Positions 52,663-61,306 of a DNA stretch of 64,000 nucleotides are shown one piece after another. The notes under the pieces are model-generated. The model was given only the letters and a program-made list of their open reading frames with translations, had not been told where the DNA came from and did not search any database. Every line of letters begins with the position of its first letter. The first letter of the stretch is position 1. The stretch lies in contig NZ_NAEW01000004.1 of the NCBI RefSeq assembly GCF_002075345.1, positions 124,001 through 188,000 on the forward strand, in the 5' to 3' direction. This stretch comes from Citrobacter braakii. GTDB taxonomy: Bacteria > Pseudomonadota > Gammaproteobacteria > Enterobacterales > Enterobacteriaceae. The translations under genes were made by a program, and so were the position numbers.

Positions 52663-53217
52663 ATGTCTCACATGATTTTGACAAAAGATGTTTATTTAAA
52701 GAAAGCGTTGTCTGTCATCCTTGAACAGGTGTCTCCCGCCAGGAAGCTCTGCATTGTTGATATTGAATCGTACAGAAGCCTGGGCGCGATTTTCAGACTG
52801 CTAAAAAGAAAGAAACTGACTGATAAGCACGGGTTAATCTTCATCGGTGGCAAAGATGTCAGTTCAAGGGTTCTTGAGCCGCTTGTGACGATATACAGAA
52901 AATCGTGCTTTATGGACTTTCGAAAACAACTCAATGACGGCAGGACGCATTCACCTCAATATGCGTTAAATCATATTACATGCTGCAGGGATCTCAGCTT
53001 GCTTTCAGGCCAGGAAAAAAAGACACTTTTTGCCCTGCGTGATACTGACGACACCTTGGCGATTGCCAGGAACATTCATCTGTCGCCAAAAACTGTTTAT
53101 ACCTATACCAGCAAGATCAGGCAAAAGTTTAACCTCAGTTCGATACTGCAGGTCAGACAATTTATTTTCTCGGAGTTTGTCCTTGATGCTGAAACCGGAG
53201 AAGGGCTTTTCCCCTGA
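52663..53217 (+). CDS. LuxR-type (HTH) regulator, copy 1
   Basis: A 184-residue protein with a C-terminal LuxR/GerE helix-turn-helix (LSGQEKKTLFALRDTDD, IARNIHLSPKTVYTYTSKIR). The N-terminal domain resembles a degenerate receiver: KLCIVDIESYRSLGAI and HGLIFIGGKDVSSRVLEPL. The start at 52663 gives MSHMILTKDVYL, which aligns with MSFVVFSDDIFF of the paralog at 62613; the ATG at 52642 is upstream of this match. It lies between the AIDA-type adhesin and the fimbrial operon. Confidence 0.82.
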   Translation: MSHMILTKDVYLKKALSVILEQVSPARKLCIVDIESYRSLGAIFRLLKRKKLTDKHGLIFIGGKDVSSRVLEPLVTIYRKSCFMDFRKQLNDGRTHSPQYALNHITCCRDLSLLSGQEKKTLFALRDTDDTLAIARNIHLSPKTVYTYTSKIRQKFNLSSILQVRQFIFSEFVLDAETGEGLFP

Positions 53218-53438
53218 ACCTCCGAGATTTTTAATATCAACAGACCATTAAAGACTGCAGGCAGAAAATGATGGTTTCAGGGGGTATTTGATAATGGACT
53301 GGATGAAATGACAACCACCAACTGGTCTTTTCGAACATTGTTACTTATAGCAGGGGGAAGCACAGGAACGGGTACATTTAACCGCATTGTTGATGCCACG
53401 ATCAGTTGCCCGTGTTCAGTATTTGAGGGTGGGCTGTT

Positions 53439-53624
53439 TTAGCTGACATTAGCTAAAATCCCGACTGGAAAGACGAAGAGATAATAATCAACAGGAGTGT
53501 ACAGGATAAACTGGCACGTTCTCTTGCCGCTGAAACAACTGATGCTATCCCATTTATTCCGTACATGCTGCAGGATCTCTGGGCACCTGGTATCAATCCT
53601 GAAATTGTCCTGGCACTACTTTAA
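53439..53624 (+). pseudogene. C-terminal remnant of a possible SAM-dependent methyltransferase
   Basis: An open segment reads LADIS, a stop (53454-53456), then NPDWKDEEIIINRSVQDKLA, the segment TTDAIPFIPYMLQDLWAPG and a final stop at 53622-53624. The tail resembles the C-terminus of a family of small class I methyltransferases as I recall it. The N-terminal catalytic part is missing and one in-frame stop interrupts what remains, so it is not functional. Confidence 0.4.
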
Positions 53625-54148
53625 AGGTATTGAACATGTTCATAACCCGATTGATTGCCCTGCCCGGGAGTCAACTTTAGCCCAGAACCGACACGGCAAT
53701 TGTATCTAACACGTTTATTTTATTAAGTTTTTGATAACAATTAGTTAATTAATTTATTCATTCGCCTATTCCGCTGTTCTGCAAAAACGTCATTTGCAGC
53801 TTTTGTCCATCATCTAACCAGTAATTACTTTCTTAACGCTAGCCTCTTCATCCCCTCGCTCATGATATAAATTTATAAAAATCATTAAAAATAGCGTTTT
53901 AATCTTAAAAAAATAATTTAATCGATATTTACATTTACCAAATATGTAAACAATGGTCTTATATTCCAACCTTACAGCGTGACGCGAAATGTTGTTCTGC
54001 AACCGAATGCGCCACTCCAGAGAAGGTGAAATGAATCATCAACATCTGTTCAGATGCCAGGGATGATGTAGCGCGAACCAGGGAGCAGGGAAAAAGTTTC
54101 ACGCTACTGACAAAAGTAAATTTGATTATGAAAATGGGATATACACAA
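53625..54148 (+). other. AT-rich leader region of the fimbrial operon
   Basis: 524 bp without a supported gene. The left end may be further debris. The centre (53700-53960) is very AT-rich, as expected for an H-NS-silenced fimbrial promoter. Short inverted repeats occur at 53779-53799 (CTGCAAA...TTTGCAG) and 54042-54055 (CATCTG..CAGATG). No fimS-like invertible-element repeats were seen. Confidence 0.5.
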
Positions 54149-54709
54149 ATGTTTAACAAAACATTCATCGTAGCGGCATTGATGGTTTCCGGCTCTGCAT
54201 TTGCAGCTGAATCAACCGGCGTAGCGGGTGGCACTATTACCTTTAACGGTTCAGTGTCCGATACCACCTGTAACGTGGTGACCAATAACGGTTCAGACTT
54301 CACGGTAAACCTTTCCCCTATTGCTGTGGGTGATATGGGCACCACCGCCGGTGTTGTTAAAACCAACGCCAAAGACTTCACCATGAATCTGAAAAACTGC
54401 TCTGCGGCATCGGACGAAGCTAAAACGCTTAAAATCACTTTCAGCAGCAGCAACCTGTCGGATGACGCTAAATACCTGAAAAACTACAGCGACAATGGCG
54501 CCGAGGGTGTGGGTATTGCGCTAACCAAAGACGGTAACACTGCCGTACCGTTTGATACCGCTTTCGATACTGGTCTGAGTTCCGCTAACGCTGCCACCGA
54601 AGATGGCGTCACACTGACCATGTATGCCAACTACTACAACTACGGTGGCGCGGCCGTAACAACCGGTAAAGTAGTTACTGACGCAACTTATTCCTTCAGC
54701 TACGACTAA
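54149..54709 (+). CDS. Major fimbrial subunit (pilin)
   Basis: A 186-residue chaperone-usher pilin. The signal peptide is MFNKTFIVAALMVSGSAFAA. The mature protein has an N-terminal donor strand (GGTITFNGSVSDTTCNVVTN) and two cysteines (SDTTCN and LKNCS) forming the usual pilin disulfide. The C-terminal beta-zipper ends TYSFSYD with the penultimate Tyr. In-frame ATGs at 54128 and 54134 exist, but only 54149 gives a compact signal peptide. First gene of the four-gene fimbrial operon. Confidence 0.9.
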   Translation: MFNKTFIVAALMVSGSAFAAESTGVAGGTITFNGSVSDTTCNVVTNNGSDFTVNLSPIAVGDMGTTAGVVKTNAKDFTMNLKNCSAASDEAKTLKITFSSSNLSDDAKYLKNYSDNGAEGVGIALTKDGNTAVPFDTAFDTGLSSANAATEDGVTLTMYANYYNYGGAAVTTGKVVTDATYSFSYD

Positions 54710-54716
54710 CTCATTC

Positions 54717-54735
54717 AGCCGGGGTCTCCCCGGCT
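54717..54735 (+). promoter_or_regulatory. Intercistronic hairpin after the pilin gene
   Basis: AGCCGGGG, loop TCT, CCCCGGCT is a perfect 8-bp stem 7 bp after the pilin stop and 15 bp before the chaperone start. No T-run follows. Such hairpins commonly protect pilin mRNA and reduce expression of downstream assembly genes, giving the needed excess of pilin. Confidence 0.65.
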
Positions 54736-54750
54736 CTCCTCTACGACATT

Positions 54751-55458
54751 ATGAAAACTCTGATATTTTTTCTTGCGGCTACGTTCATTTCCATGAATGC
54801 CAGCGCAAGCGTTGTGATCAACGAAACGCGTGTTATTTATCCGGCCAGCGCCAAATTTGTGTCGGTGCAACTGGTAAACGACAGCGAACAAACCCATCTG
54901 GTCCAGTCATGGATTGACGAGGGCGATGCTTCCGCCGCGCCGGAGAAAGTCAAAGTGCCGTTTTCTCTGCTGCCTCCGGTCGTAAAAATGAGCGGACACG
55001 CCGGACAGGCTCTGAAAATCTCGGCGATGAACACTCAGTCGCTGCCAAAAGACCGCGAAAGTGTGTTCTGGCTTAACGTTCTGGATGTCCCTCCCGTCCC
55101 TGAAGGCAGTGGTGATAGCTACCTGCAGGTGGCCATTCGCAACCGCATAAAACTGTTCTATCGTCCGGATGTACTGAGCGATCTCGACAGCAGCGTAGCG
55201 GAGAAAATTACCGTTTCAACTTCTGGCGGTCACACCTGCCTGAAGAATAATTCGCCATATTACATGACCATCCCTCAGGTCGTGACCTGGCAGGGGGGCG
55301 AGCTAAAGCAAAGCCGAAAAGATAATTTACTGGCTGAGACTGCGTTTATTCCGCCGTTTGGCTGCGCGCTGGTGTCCAGCAAAATTCAGTCCGGTGGGCA
55401 ATATCGCCTTACCTGGCTTGATGATTATGGCGCAAAGAGATTCAGCACTATCCACTGA
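54751..55458 (+). CDS. Periplasmic fimbrial chaperone (FimC/PapD family)
   Basis: This 235-residue chaperone has a signal peptide (MKTLIFFLAATFISMNASAS) and two Ig-like domains. Family motifs are visible: VVINETRVIYPASAKFVSVQ (G1/F1 edge strands), ESVFWLNVLDVPPVP with the hydrophobic strand, and IRNRIKLFYRPDVL before domain 2. It caps pilins by donor-strand complementation and delivers them to the usher. The ribosome site is weak, so translation may depend on the upstream gene. Confidence 0.93.
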   Translation: MKTLIFFLAATFISMNASASVVINETRVIYPASAKFVSVQLVNDSEQTHLVQSWIDEGDASAAPEKVKVPFSLLPPVVKMSGHAGQALKISAMNTQSLPKDRESVFWLNVLDVPPVPEGSGDSYLQVAIRNRIKLFYRPDVLSDLDSSVAEKITVSTSGGHTCLKNNSPYYMTIPQVVTWQGGELKQSRKDNLLAETAFIPPFGCALVSSKIQSGGQYRLTWLDDYGAKRFSTIH

Positions 55459-55491
55459 TATCCCAGATAAATGACTCCAGGTTCAATTCTG

Positions 55492-57996
55492 ATGAAAAAC
55501 AGTTCTCTGTTTCGTATAAGTTTGCTAGTTCACTCTGTCAGCCTCGCGATATTTTCATACGGCGCGTTGGCAGAGGATTTTAATAGCAGCCTGCTGGTAG
55601 GTAATTCAGCAGATATGGACTGGAGTAATTCTCGGCTGGTTATGACGCCGGGGGCTTATGATTTGGATGTTTTTGTGAATAACGTCTGGCGCGGGAAATT
55701 TAATATTTCCGTCGCTAATGATGACAAGGGTACTCTGCTTATTAATAAAGACGACGTATCTCTACTGGATATTCAGGGGCTGGATGACATCGTAAATAAA
55801 AGCACCGCTGAAAAGCTCGACGTTAATACCCTGCTACACGGAGGGAAAAGCGCCCTGATACCCGGCACACTGCGTCTGGATTTAGAAGTACCTCAGGCTT
55901 TCGTAAAAGAATATAGCCGTAACTGGGTGTCACCGCAAAAATGGGATCAGGGAATTAATGGCCTGTATACCAATTACAATTTCAACTATTACAATTTTCA
56001 CGGTCTGCAGAATGGCTATAGTGACAGCGATAATCTGTATTTATCGCTGAACAGCGGACTAAACCTGTATGGCTGGCATTTTCTCGATAGCTCATCGTGG
56101 ATGCGCTACAGCGCAATGAACAAAGGTAGCTGGATAAATACCACGCGTTTTGTTGAAAAACCAATTGCGGCAATCGATTCGGTACTGCGCATTGGTCGAA
56201 GCTATACGACGTCTGATTATTTTGACACGGTCCGTTTTCGTGGGGTGACACTGAATAAAAGTCGTCAGATGTTACCGGACAGCGAAAACGTTTATATGCC
56301 GGTGATCGAAGGTGTTGCAACCAGTTCAGCGGTGGTCAGTATCTCCCAGGATGGTCATATCATCCACCAGACCAATGTCCCGCCAGGTCCCTTTGCCATC
56401 CGCGATCTGATGCCTACCGGCTCACGCAGCGATTTATCCGTCGAGGTAAAAAACACTGGCGGCAACATTGAGCGCTTCATTGTGCCATTCTCCTCGATCC
56501 CGGATATGCAGCGCCCCGGCAGCAGCGACTATCAGATTAACGTCGGGGCGGTGGACATGCGCAACGTCGACGATAGCAGCCATTTTACCCAGGTGAGCTA
56601 TTCACGTGGGGTGAATAACTACCTCACTGCGTCAGCGGGCGGGATCTGGAGCCAGGATTATCAGTCTCTGCTTCTGGGAGGAGCGGTTTCCGTCCCCTAC
56701 GCTGGGTCACTCTCGGCTTCCGTGGAGGAGTCGCAGTATCGTCTGCCTGGCGAGAGCCGTCGCCACGGAGAAAAATACGCGCTGTCCTGGAGTAAATACT
56801 TCCCGACCCGCACCAATATTTCGCTGGCTTCGTATTATTACCGTACTCAGGATTACGCTTCTTTTAGCGATTATATCCTGACCAAATCCAATATTAAGGA
56901 TTATGGCGGAACGGGCACCTCAACGATCAACAGCAAACAAGCCTTTAGCGCCAATATTAATCAGCCGCTGGGGGAACAATTTGGAAGACTGTCGCTTTCA
57001 GCCTACTGGCGCGATTACTGGCGCGGTCAGAAAAGTAGCCGTCAGTACAACCTGACCTGGAGCAATGCCAGTCACGGCGTCAACTACTCGGTTTCGCTGC
57101 GCCGCTCGGAGGTTACGCAGTCCTATTACGACTATGAAACCAATTATGAAGGCGACCTGGTGAGCGCGTTGCGTTCACGCGGTAAGACGGAAAACAACCT
57201 CTATTTTTCTGTCACGATACCGATGTCGATATTCGGCAGCGGCGGCAGCCTGTCTTCTCATGCCAGCGTGCAGAACGGCAAATATTCCTCTTCTGATGTC
57301 AGCATGAGCGGGAATATGCATGATGTTGACTACAGCCTGATGCTGAGCCACGACAGTGACAACGATTCGCGGGCAGCCGATCTCTACACCAACTGGAAAA
57401 ATGACTATACCAGCATGAACAGCGGCGCGACGCTGGCCCGTGAATATCGCCAGCTAAGCCTGGGTGCCAGCGGCAATCTGCTGGCATGGAAAGGTGGGCT
57501 GCTGGCGTCTCCTCATAACGGACGTAATTTTGTCATTATTGAAGCGCCAGGAGTGGTGAACGCGGTCGTTAACGGCGATACCTCCGCACACACCAACAGC
57601 AAAGGTATCGCCCTCATCACCAGCGCGACACCGTACCGACAGAATAATTTCCATCTGGAGCAGGATGGAACCCAAAAAAGCGACGTCGACCTTGAAGGTA
57701 ATTTACTCAATGTGGCGCCGTACGAAGGCAGTATCAGCTGGCTGAAGTACAAAACTGACACGCGCAGACTCTTCACTTTTGATGTGCAAACCGCTGAAGG
57801 GGGTCAGTTGCCGTTTGGCGCGGTTGTCAGCGGTGCCGGGAATGAAGAGGTCGGCTATGTCGCACAGGGGAGTCAGATTTTTATTAAGTCAGAGACGCTT
57901 CCCGCCAGCCTGAAAGTGAATATCAGCAAAGGCAAGACTAAAAAATTCTGCACTATTTCCCAGCCTGCAGAGCATGCTGAAAATATTTGTCGCTAA
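55492..57996 (+). CDS. Outer-membrane fimbrial usher
   Basis: An 834-residue PapC/FimD-type usher. The signal peptide (MKNSSLFRISLLVHSVSLAI...GALA) leads into an N-terminal chaperone-binding domain (EDFNSSLLVGNSADMDW). The 24-strand pore includes the plug domain (ENVYMPVIEGVATSSAVVSI, then PPGPFAIRDLMPTGSRSDL), and C-terminal Ig-like domains end ENICR with two cysteines (FCTIS and NICR). The ATG at 55492 is preferred over 55471 because it starts the signal peptide. It secretes and assembles the pilin and tip adhesin. Confidence 0.95.
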   Translation: MKNSSLFRISLLVHSVSLAIFSYGALAEDFNSSLLVGNSADMDWSNSRLVMTPGAYDLDVFVNNVWRGKFNISVANDDKGTLLINKDDVSLLDIQGLDDIVNKSTAEKLDVNTLLHGGKSALIPGTLRLDLEVPQAFVKEYSRNWVSPQKWDQGINGLYTNYNFNYYNFHGLQNGYSDSDNLYLSLNSGLNLYGWHFLDSSSWMRYSAMNKGSWINTTRFVEKPIAAIDSVLRIGRSYTTSDYFDTVRFRGVTLNKSRQMLPDSENVYMPVIEGVATSSAVVSISQDGHIIHQTNVPPGPFAIRDLMPTGSRSDLSVEVKNTGGNIERFIVPFSSIPDMQRPGSSDYQINVGAVDMRNVDDSSHFTQVSYSRGVNNYLTASAGGIWSQDYQSLLLGGAVSVPYAGSLSASVEESQYRLPGESRRHGEKYALSWSKYFPTRTNISLASYYYRTQDYASFSDYILTKSNIKDYGGTGTSTINSKQAFSANINQPLGEQFGRLSLSAYWRDYWRGQKSSRQYNLTWSNASHGVNYSVSLRRSEVTQSYYDYETNYEGDLVSALRSRGKTENNLYFSVTIPMSIFGSGGSLSSHASVQNGKYSSSDVSMSGNMHDVDYSLMLSHDSDNDSRAADLYTNWKNDYTSMNSGATLAREYRQLSLGASGNLLAWKGGLLASPHNGRNFVIIEAPGVVNAVVNGDTSAHTNSKGIALITSATPYRQNNFHLEQDGTQKSDVDLEGNLLNVAPYEGSISWLKYKTDTRRLFTFDVQTAEGGQLPFGAVVSGAGNEEVGYVAQGSQIFIKSETLPASLKVNISKGKTKKFCTISQPAEHAENICR

Positions 57997-58025
57997 CTCA
58001 GTTTACTCAGCTAACAGAATCAATC

Positions 58026-59204
58026 ATGAAAAAATTATTTTATCTTATGGTTACGGCCATAATACTGACCGCAATCCCAATATTATCTGCACAAGCACAG
58101 TCGCAGGCTCAGTCTCGCGGTGTAACAGGCGATACCTGCCGTAATTCCGGCATACTTTTTTCCAGCGTCGCAGAATCGGATAAGTCGCTAAATCTTTCAT
58201 CGGCTTTCGTGAATTCAAACGTCGTTGAATATTCCTATACCACCAGTTGGTCGGGTAGTATGACCTGTACTTACGGAAATATCGGGATCGGTGGTCTGGC
58301 GCAAGACCACTTATATTATTTTACCGGTTTCAACGGTTCTCCTGTTTATTTGAATTTCAACAGTGCGGATGGTGAAAGTAGCTACTGGATAAAATTAACG
58401 TCCACCATTAGTGGCGATACCAAAGTGACTGTCAGCGGTATCGTGGGCATTCACTCTCTGTCATATCAGACACAATATACGCTGCGGGCGGAATTAATGT
58501 CGGCTCCACCTGTGGGAATGGAAAGCTATACCAAAACCACAACCAGCGGCGCACTGTCGGTCATCCCTGCGGTGATGAGCGGTACCGGAAGCGGCTCCAG
58601 CTCACCGTTCCTTTCCAGCAAAACATATGCTTATCGCGCCTGGTCCAATATGATGTCTGAAACCGCACGCAAAAGCTGGAATACCGATTATTTTATTGCT
58701 TATGAGAAGCTAACGATTCAGTTTGAGCCAAAAGAAACAACCTGCAATATGACGCGAGACATGAGCGTGAAATTACCCCCCGCTCCGTTTAGCGTCCTGA
58801 AAAAAAATGGAAAGGCAGATGGTGCCGATTTCACCATCCCGCTGAAATGCGGCAACCTGGCCGGAATTAAAACGTCTACCCGCAATGTTAAGGCCTGGTT
58901 ATCCAGCAATGATTTAGTCAGTTCGGATACCAGCTACCAGATAATGGTCAACGATGAAACCACAGCGGGAGGGGTAGGTATTGCCATTCGTAGCCGGATG
59001 TTTATGGGTGACTATGATGAGGTGCAAATATCCAGTAGCAATAATATGGAACATGCCTCGCAAATATTAGATATCGCTAAAGATGATGATATAAGCAATA
59101 CGCAATACATTTATCTTCATGCTTATTACAAAGTTTATAACGCCTCAGCATTATCAACCGGTAGCGTGGTGGCGACTGCGCAGATAATGTTTGGCTACGA
59201 TTAA
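58026..59204 (+). CDS. Two-domain fimbrial tip adhesin
   Basis: A 392-residue protein with a signal peptide (MKKLFYLMVTAIILTAIPIL then SAQAQ). An N-terminal receptor-binding domain spans about residues 30-225 (CRNSGILFSSVAES, YSYTTSWSGSMTCTYGN). A C-terminal pilin domain starts near residue 235, has its own disulfide (ETTCNM and LKCGN) and ends TAQIMFGYD. This two-domain layout is that of tip lectins such as FimH and places it last in the operon. The receptor is unknown; sequence alone does not assign it to a named fimbria. Confidence 0.87.
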   Translation: MKKLFYLMVTAIILTAIPILSAQAQSQAQSRGVTGDTCRNSGILFSSVAESDKSLNLSSAFVNSNVVEYSYTTSWSGSMTCTYGNIGIGGLAQDHLYYFTGFNGSPVYLNFNSADGESSYWIKLTSTISGDTKVTVSGIVGIHSLSYQTQYTLRAELMSAPPVGMESYTKTTTSGALSVIPAVMSGTGSGSSSPFLSSKTYAYRAWSNMMSETARKSWNTDYFIAYEKLTIQFEPKETTCNMTRDMSVKLPPAPFSVLKKNGKADGADFTIPLKCGNLAGIKTSTRNVKAWLSSNDLVSSDTSYQIMVNDETTAGGVGIAIRSRMFMGDYDEVQISSSNNMEHASQILDIAKDDDISNTQYIYLHAYYKVYNASALSTGSVVATAQIMFGYD

Positions 59205-59272
59205 CCCCCCTATTTTACTGTGGCCCAGACGGGCTACAGGAAGTTTTTAATTTAATTCTCATAAAGGATTTT

Positions 59273-60460
59273 ATGAAAATATCTGTTCAAACCGTACTTG
59301 ATCTTCTGCACAGCATTATGCACCCGCTTTCTCCTGAACTGGTGCATCATTTGCAACGCACGGGTCTCATTTGCTGGTATCTCGGAAATCGAGCCGGTTT
59401 TGACAGTGCAACCATCAATAACGCCTGGCTTGCGGGTATGTTGCACAATATCGGGGCGCTGAGCAAAGTGCATCCCTTCAGTGGCCCCCATGGTAAAGCC
59501 TTTATTGAAGAGCATGGACGACTTGGCGCCTCAATGATGTCCGGCGTACGTTTTTTACAGCCAGTGACCGCAATTCTTGAAACGCGCCACGCGGATGCCT
59601 TGGGTTACACGCAGAATACAATGCTAAATACCTGGCATCTGGTGCATCTGGCCGATGAGTTTGAGCTGTGGCTGCGCGGGATTGAAGGTGACTATGTGGC
59701 CCAACGGAATAATATTGTTTCCGGTTTTCTGGCCAGTAGCCCACTATGGCCATCGTGCCTGGTCGAGGCGCTACAGGATGCCAGCCATGAGGATGGTTTC
59801 TGGTTTCGCCTGAGTTCGCCCTCATTACAACAGGTGCTGCGCGTTATCAGCCCGCTCAATGATGTGGTGCTGGATCACCATGATTTTCTGGAGGTCTGCC
59901 TGCTGATTTCGAATATCGTCGATAAATACAGCAGCTTTACGCAGACTCACAGTACCAGCGTGGCTCACGTGGCGGCGAAGCTTGCGGAGCTGTACGGCTG
60001 CGATCGCTACACCCAGGATAAAATCCGCATCGCGGGGTACCTGCACGATATTGGCAAGCTGGGTATTCCACTGGAAATCCTCGAGAAGCAGGGAAAGCTG
60101 GAGCCGGACGAGTATGCGCAAATGAAGCGCCACAGCTATAAGACGCTGGAGATGCTACACCCTATTGAAGAGCTGGGTGAAATCGTACACTGGGCGGCAA
60201 GACATCATGAACGCCTCGACGGCAGCGGCTACCCTTTTCGTCTGGGTGCGGCTGCGCTGGATATCCCTTCGCGTATTATTGCTGTGGCTGATGTTTTCAC
60301 CGCGATGATCGAGAACCGCCCCTATCGTCAGGGGATGTCCAGCGAAAAAGCATTGATTATTCTGGAGGAAGAGGCGTCAAATTTTCGTCTGGATCGGGAC
60401 ATTGTCGATCTGCTAAGCCATAATATTGCAGTGCTCAGACCTTTGGTTGCGATGTACTAA
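59273..60460 (+). CDS. HD-GYP domain protein, probable c-di-GMP phosphodiesterase
   Basis: A 395-residue protein. The C-terminal HD-GYP domain (about residues 205-390) has every signature: HTHSTSVAH-type leading His region, H258-D259 (YLHDIGKLGIP), HHERLDGSGYP at 311-321 and AVADVFTAMIENRPYR. The N-terminal part (residues 20-130) looks like a second, degenerate HD domain with H58-N59 (LHNIG) in place of HD. HD-GYP enzymes hydrolyse c-di-GMP to GMP. E. coli K-12 has no canonical HD-GYP protein, so the gene is unusual for an enteric. An AAAGGA site precedes the ATG, 68 bp after the adhesin gene. Confidence 0.92.
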   Translation: MKISVQTVLDLLHSIMHPLSPELVHHLQRTGLICWYLGNRAGFDSATINNAWLAGMLHNIGALSKVHPFSGPHGKAFIEEHGRLGASMMSGVRFLQPVTAILETRHADALGYTQNTMLNTWHLVHLADEFELWLRGIEGDYVAQRNNIVSGFLASSPLWPSCLVEALQDASHEDGFWFRLSSPSLQQVLRVISPLNDVVLDHHDFLEVCLLISNIVDKYSSFTQTHSTSVAHVAAKLAELYGCDRYTQDKIRIAGYLHDIGKLGIPLEILEKQGKLEPDEYAQMKRHSYKTLEMLHPIEELGEIVHWAARHHERLDGSGYPFRLGAAALDIPSRIIAVADVFTAMIENRPYRQGMSSEKALIILEEEASNFRLDRDIVDLLSHNIAVLRPLVAMY

Positions 60461-60529
60461 GCCAGGCATAACCCGAAATCGCAGCCGCGCAGAATGCATA
60501 TTCTATAAATTTACCGAAAGAAAACGCGA

Positions 60530-61306
60530 ATGAAATATTTGATAGCCAATAGAGTCATTTACGATAGCGAGAGCGGGGAACTTGTGGTCAAGGAACCCGG
60601 AAACGAGCAAAGTAAAAGGCTAACAAATACCGCTAACCGTATTCTTTCGTTGCTGATTGCGTCGCCAGGCCGGGTACTTGAACGTGATTATCTTCTGGAT
60701 AAAGTCTGGGAGGAAGCGGGCCATCCGGGTTCCAGTTCATCGCTGAGCCAGTACATTAGTATCCTCAGAAAAACATTAACGTCCTTAATATTCATTGAGG
60801 AAATTATTGTAGCCGTACCCAAGGTGGGCTTTTACTTCTCACCGGAAATCGCCGTCGAACTGCAGAATGATGAGGAAAGGGTGAGTACCACACCTCTTCC
60901 GGTATCCCTGCGTAAGGCGGCAACGAAGGATAAAAAAAATCTCTGGCTGATCGCGGCTATCGCGTTTTTGCTGCTGGCCAATCTGTGGATACTCAGCCAG
61001 AAACAGGAATCACCGCGTTTTGCAGCGGAATACAGCATTGGTGAAATCGGGAGCTGCAAATTTACTGCCTATGAAGATTTATCGGAGGAAGTTGACCCTC
61101 AGGTCATGAATATTATCCGTCAGCTACAGCCTGAACTTGAGCAAAAGTGTGCCCGGAAACCCGCGCAGATTATGGTTTATTTTCAACCCAGCGTTCTTTA
61201 CGGTAGCCATGGTCGGTTTTTCTACTCTTATTGTCCAACAGATAAGGCAACAGCAAAAATTGTCTATTGTGAGAACCATTACGCTTTTAACTGGAAATTA
61301 AAATGA
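60530..61306 (+). CDS. MarT/CadC-like membrane-bound winged-helix regulator (copy 3)
   Basis: A 258-residue protein: winged helix at residues 1-106 (GRVLERDYLLDKVWEEAG, SSLSQYISILRKTL, IVAVPKVGFYF), membrane segment at residues 137-156, then a periplasmic domain with C176, C207, C235 and C247. The cysteine spacing (31, 28 and 12) nearly equals that of copy 2 (31, 27 and 10). It follows the HD-GYP gene and overlaps a FidL-like gene by 4 bp. Confidence 0.85.
   Translation: MKYLIANRVIYDSESGELVVKEPGNEQSKRLTNTANRILSLLIASPGRVLERDYLLDKVWEEAGHPGSSSSLSQYISILRKTLTSLIFIEEIIVAVPKVGFYFSPEIAVELQNDEERVSTTPLPVSLRKAATKDKKNLWLIAAIAFLLLANLWILSQKQESPRFAAEYSIGEIGSCKFTAYEDLSEEVDPQVMNIIRQLQPELEQKCARKPAQIMVYFQPSVLYGSHGRFFYSYCPTDKATAKIVYCENHYAFNWKLK

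Noticed and set aside
53497-53709. A 70-codon plus-strand frame
   Set aside because: It has no ribosome site or recognisable features. The methyltransferase-like remnant in another frame explains part of the segment better.
53700-54148. A fimS-type invertible promoter for the fimbrial operon
   Set aside because: No pair of matching terminal inverted repeats flanking a promoter was found, and no FimB/FimE-like recombinase gene is present.
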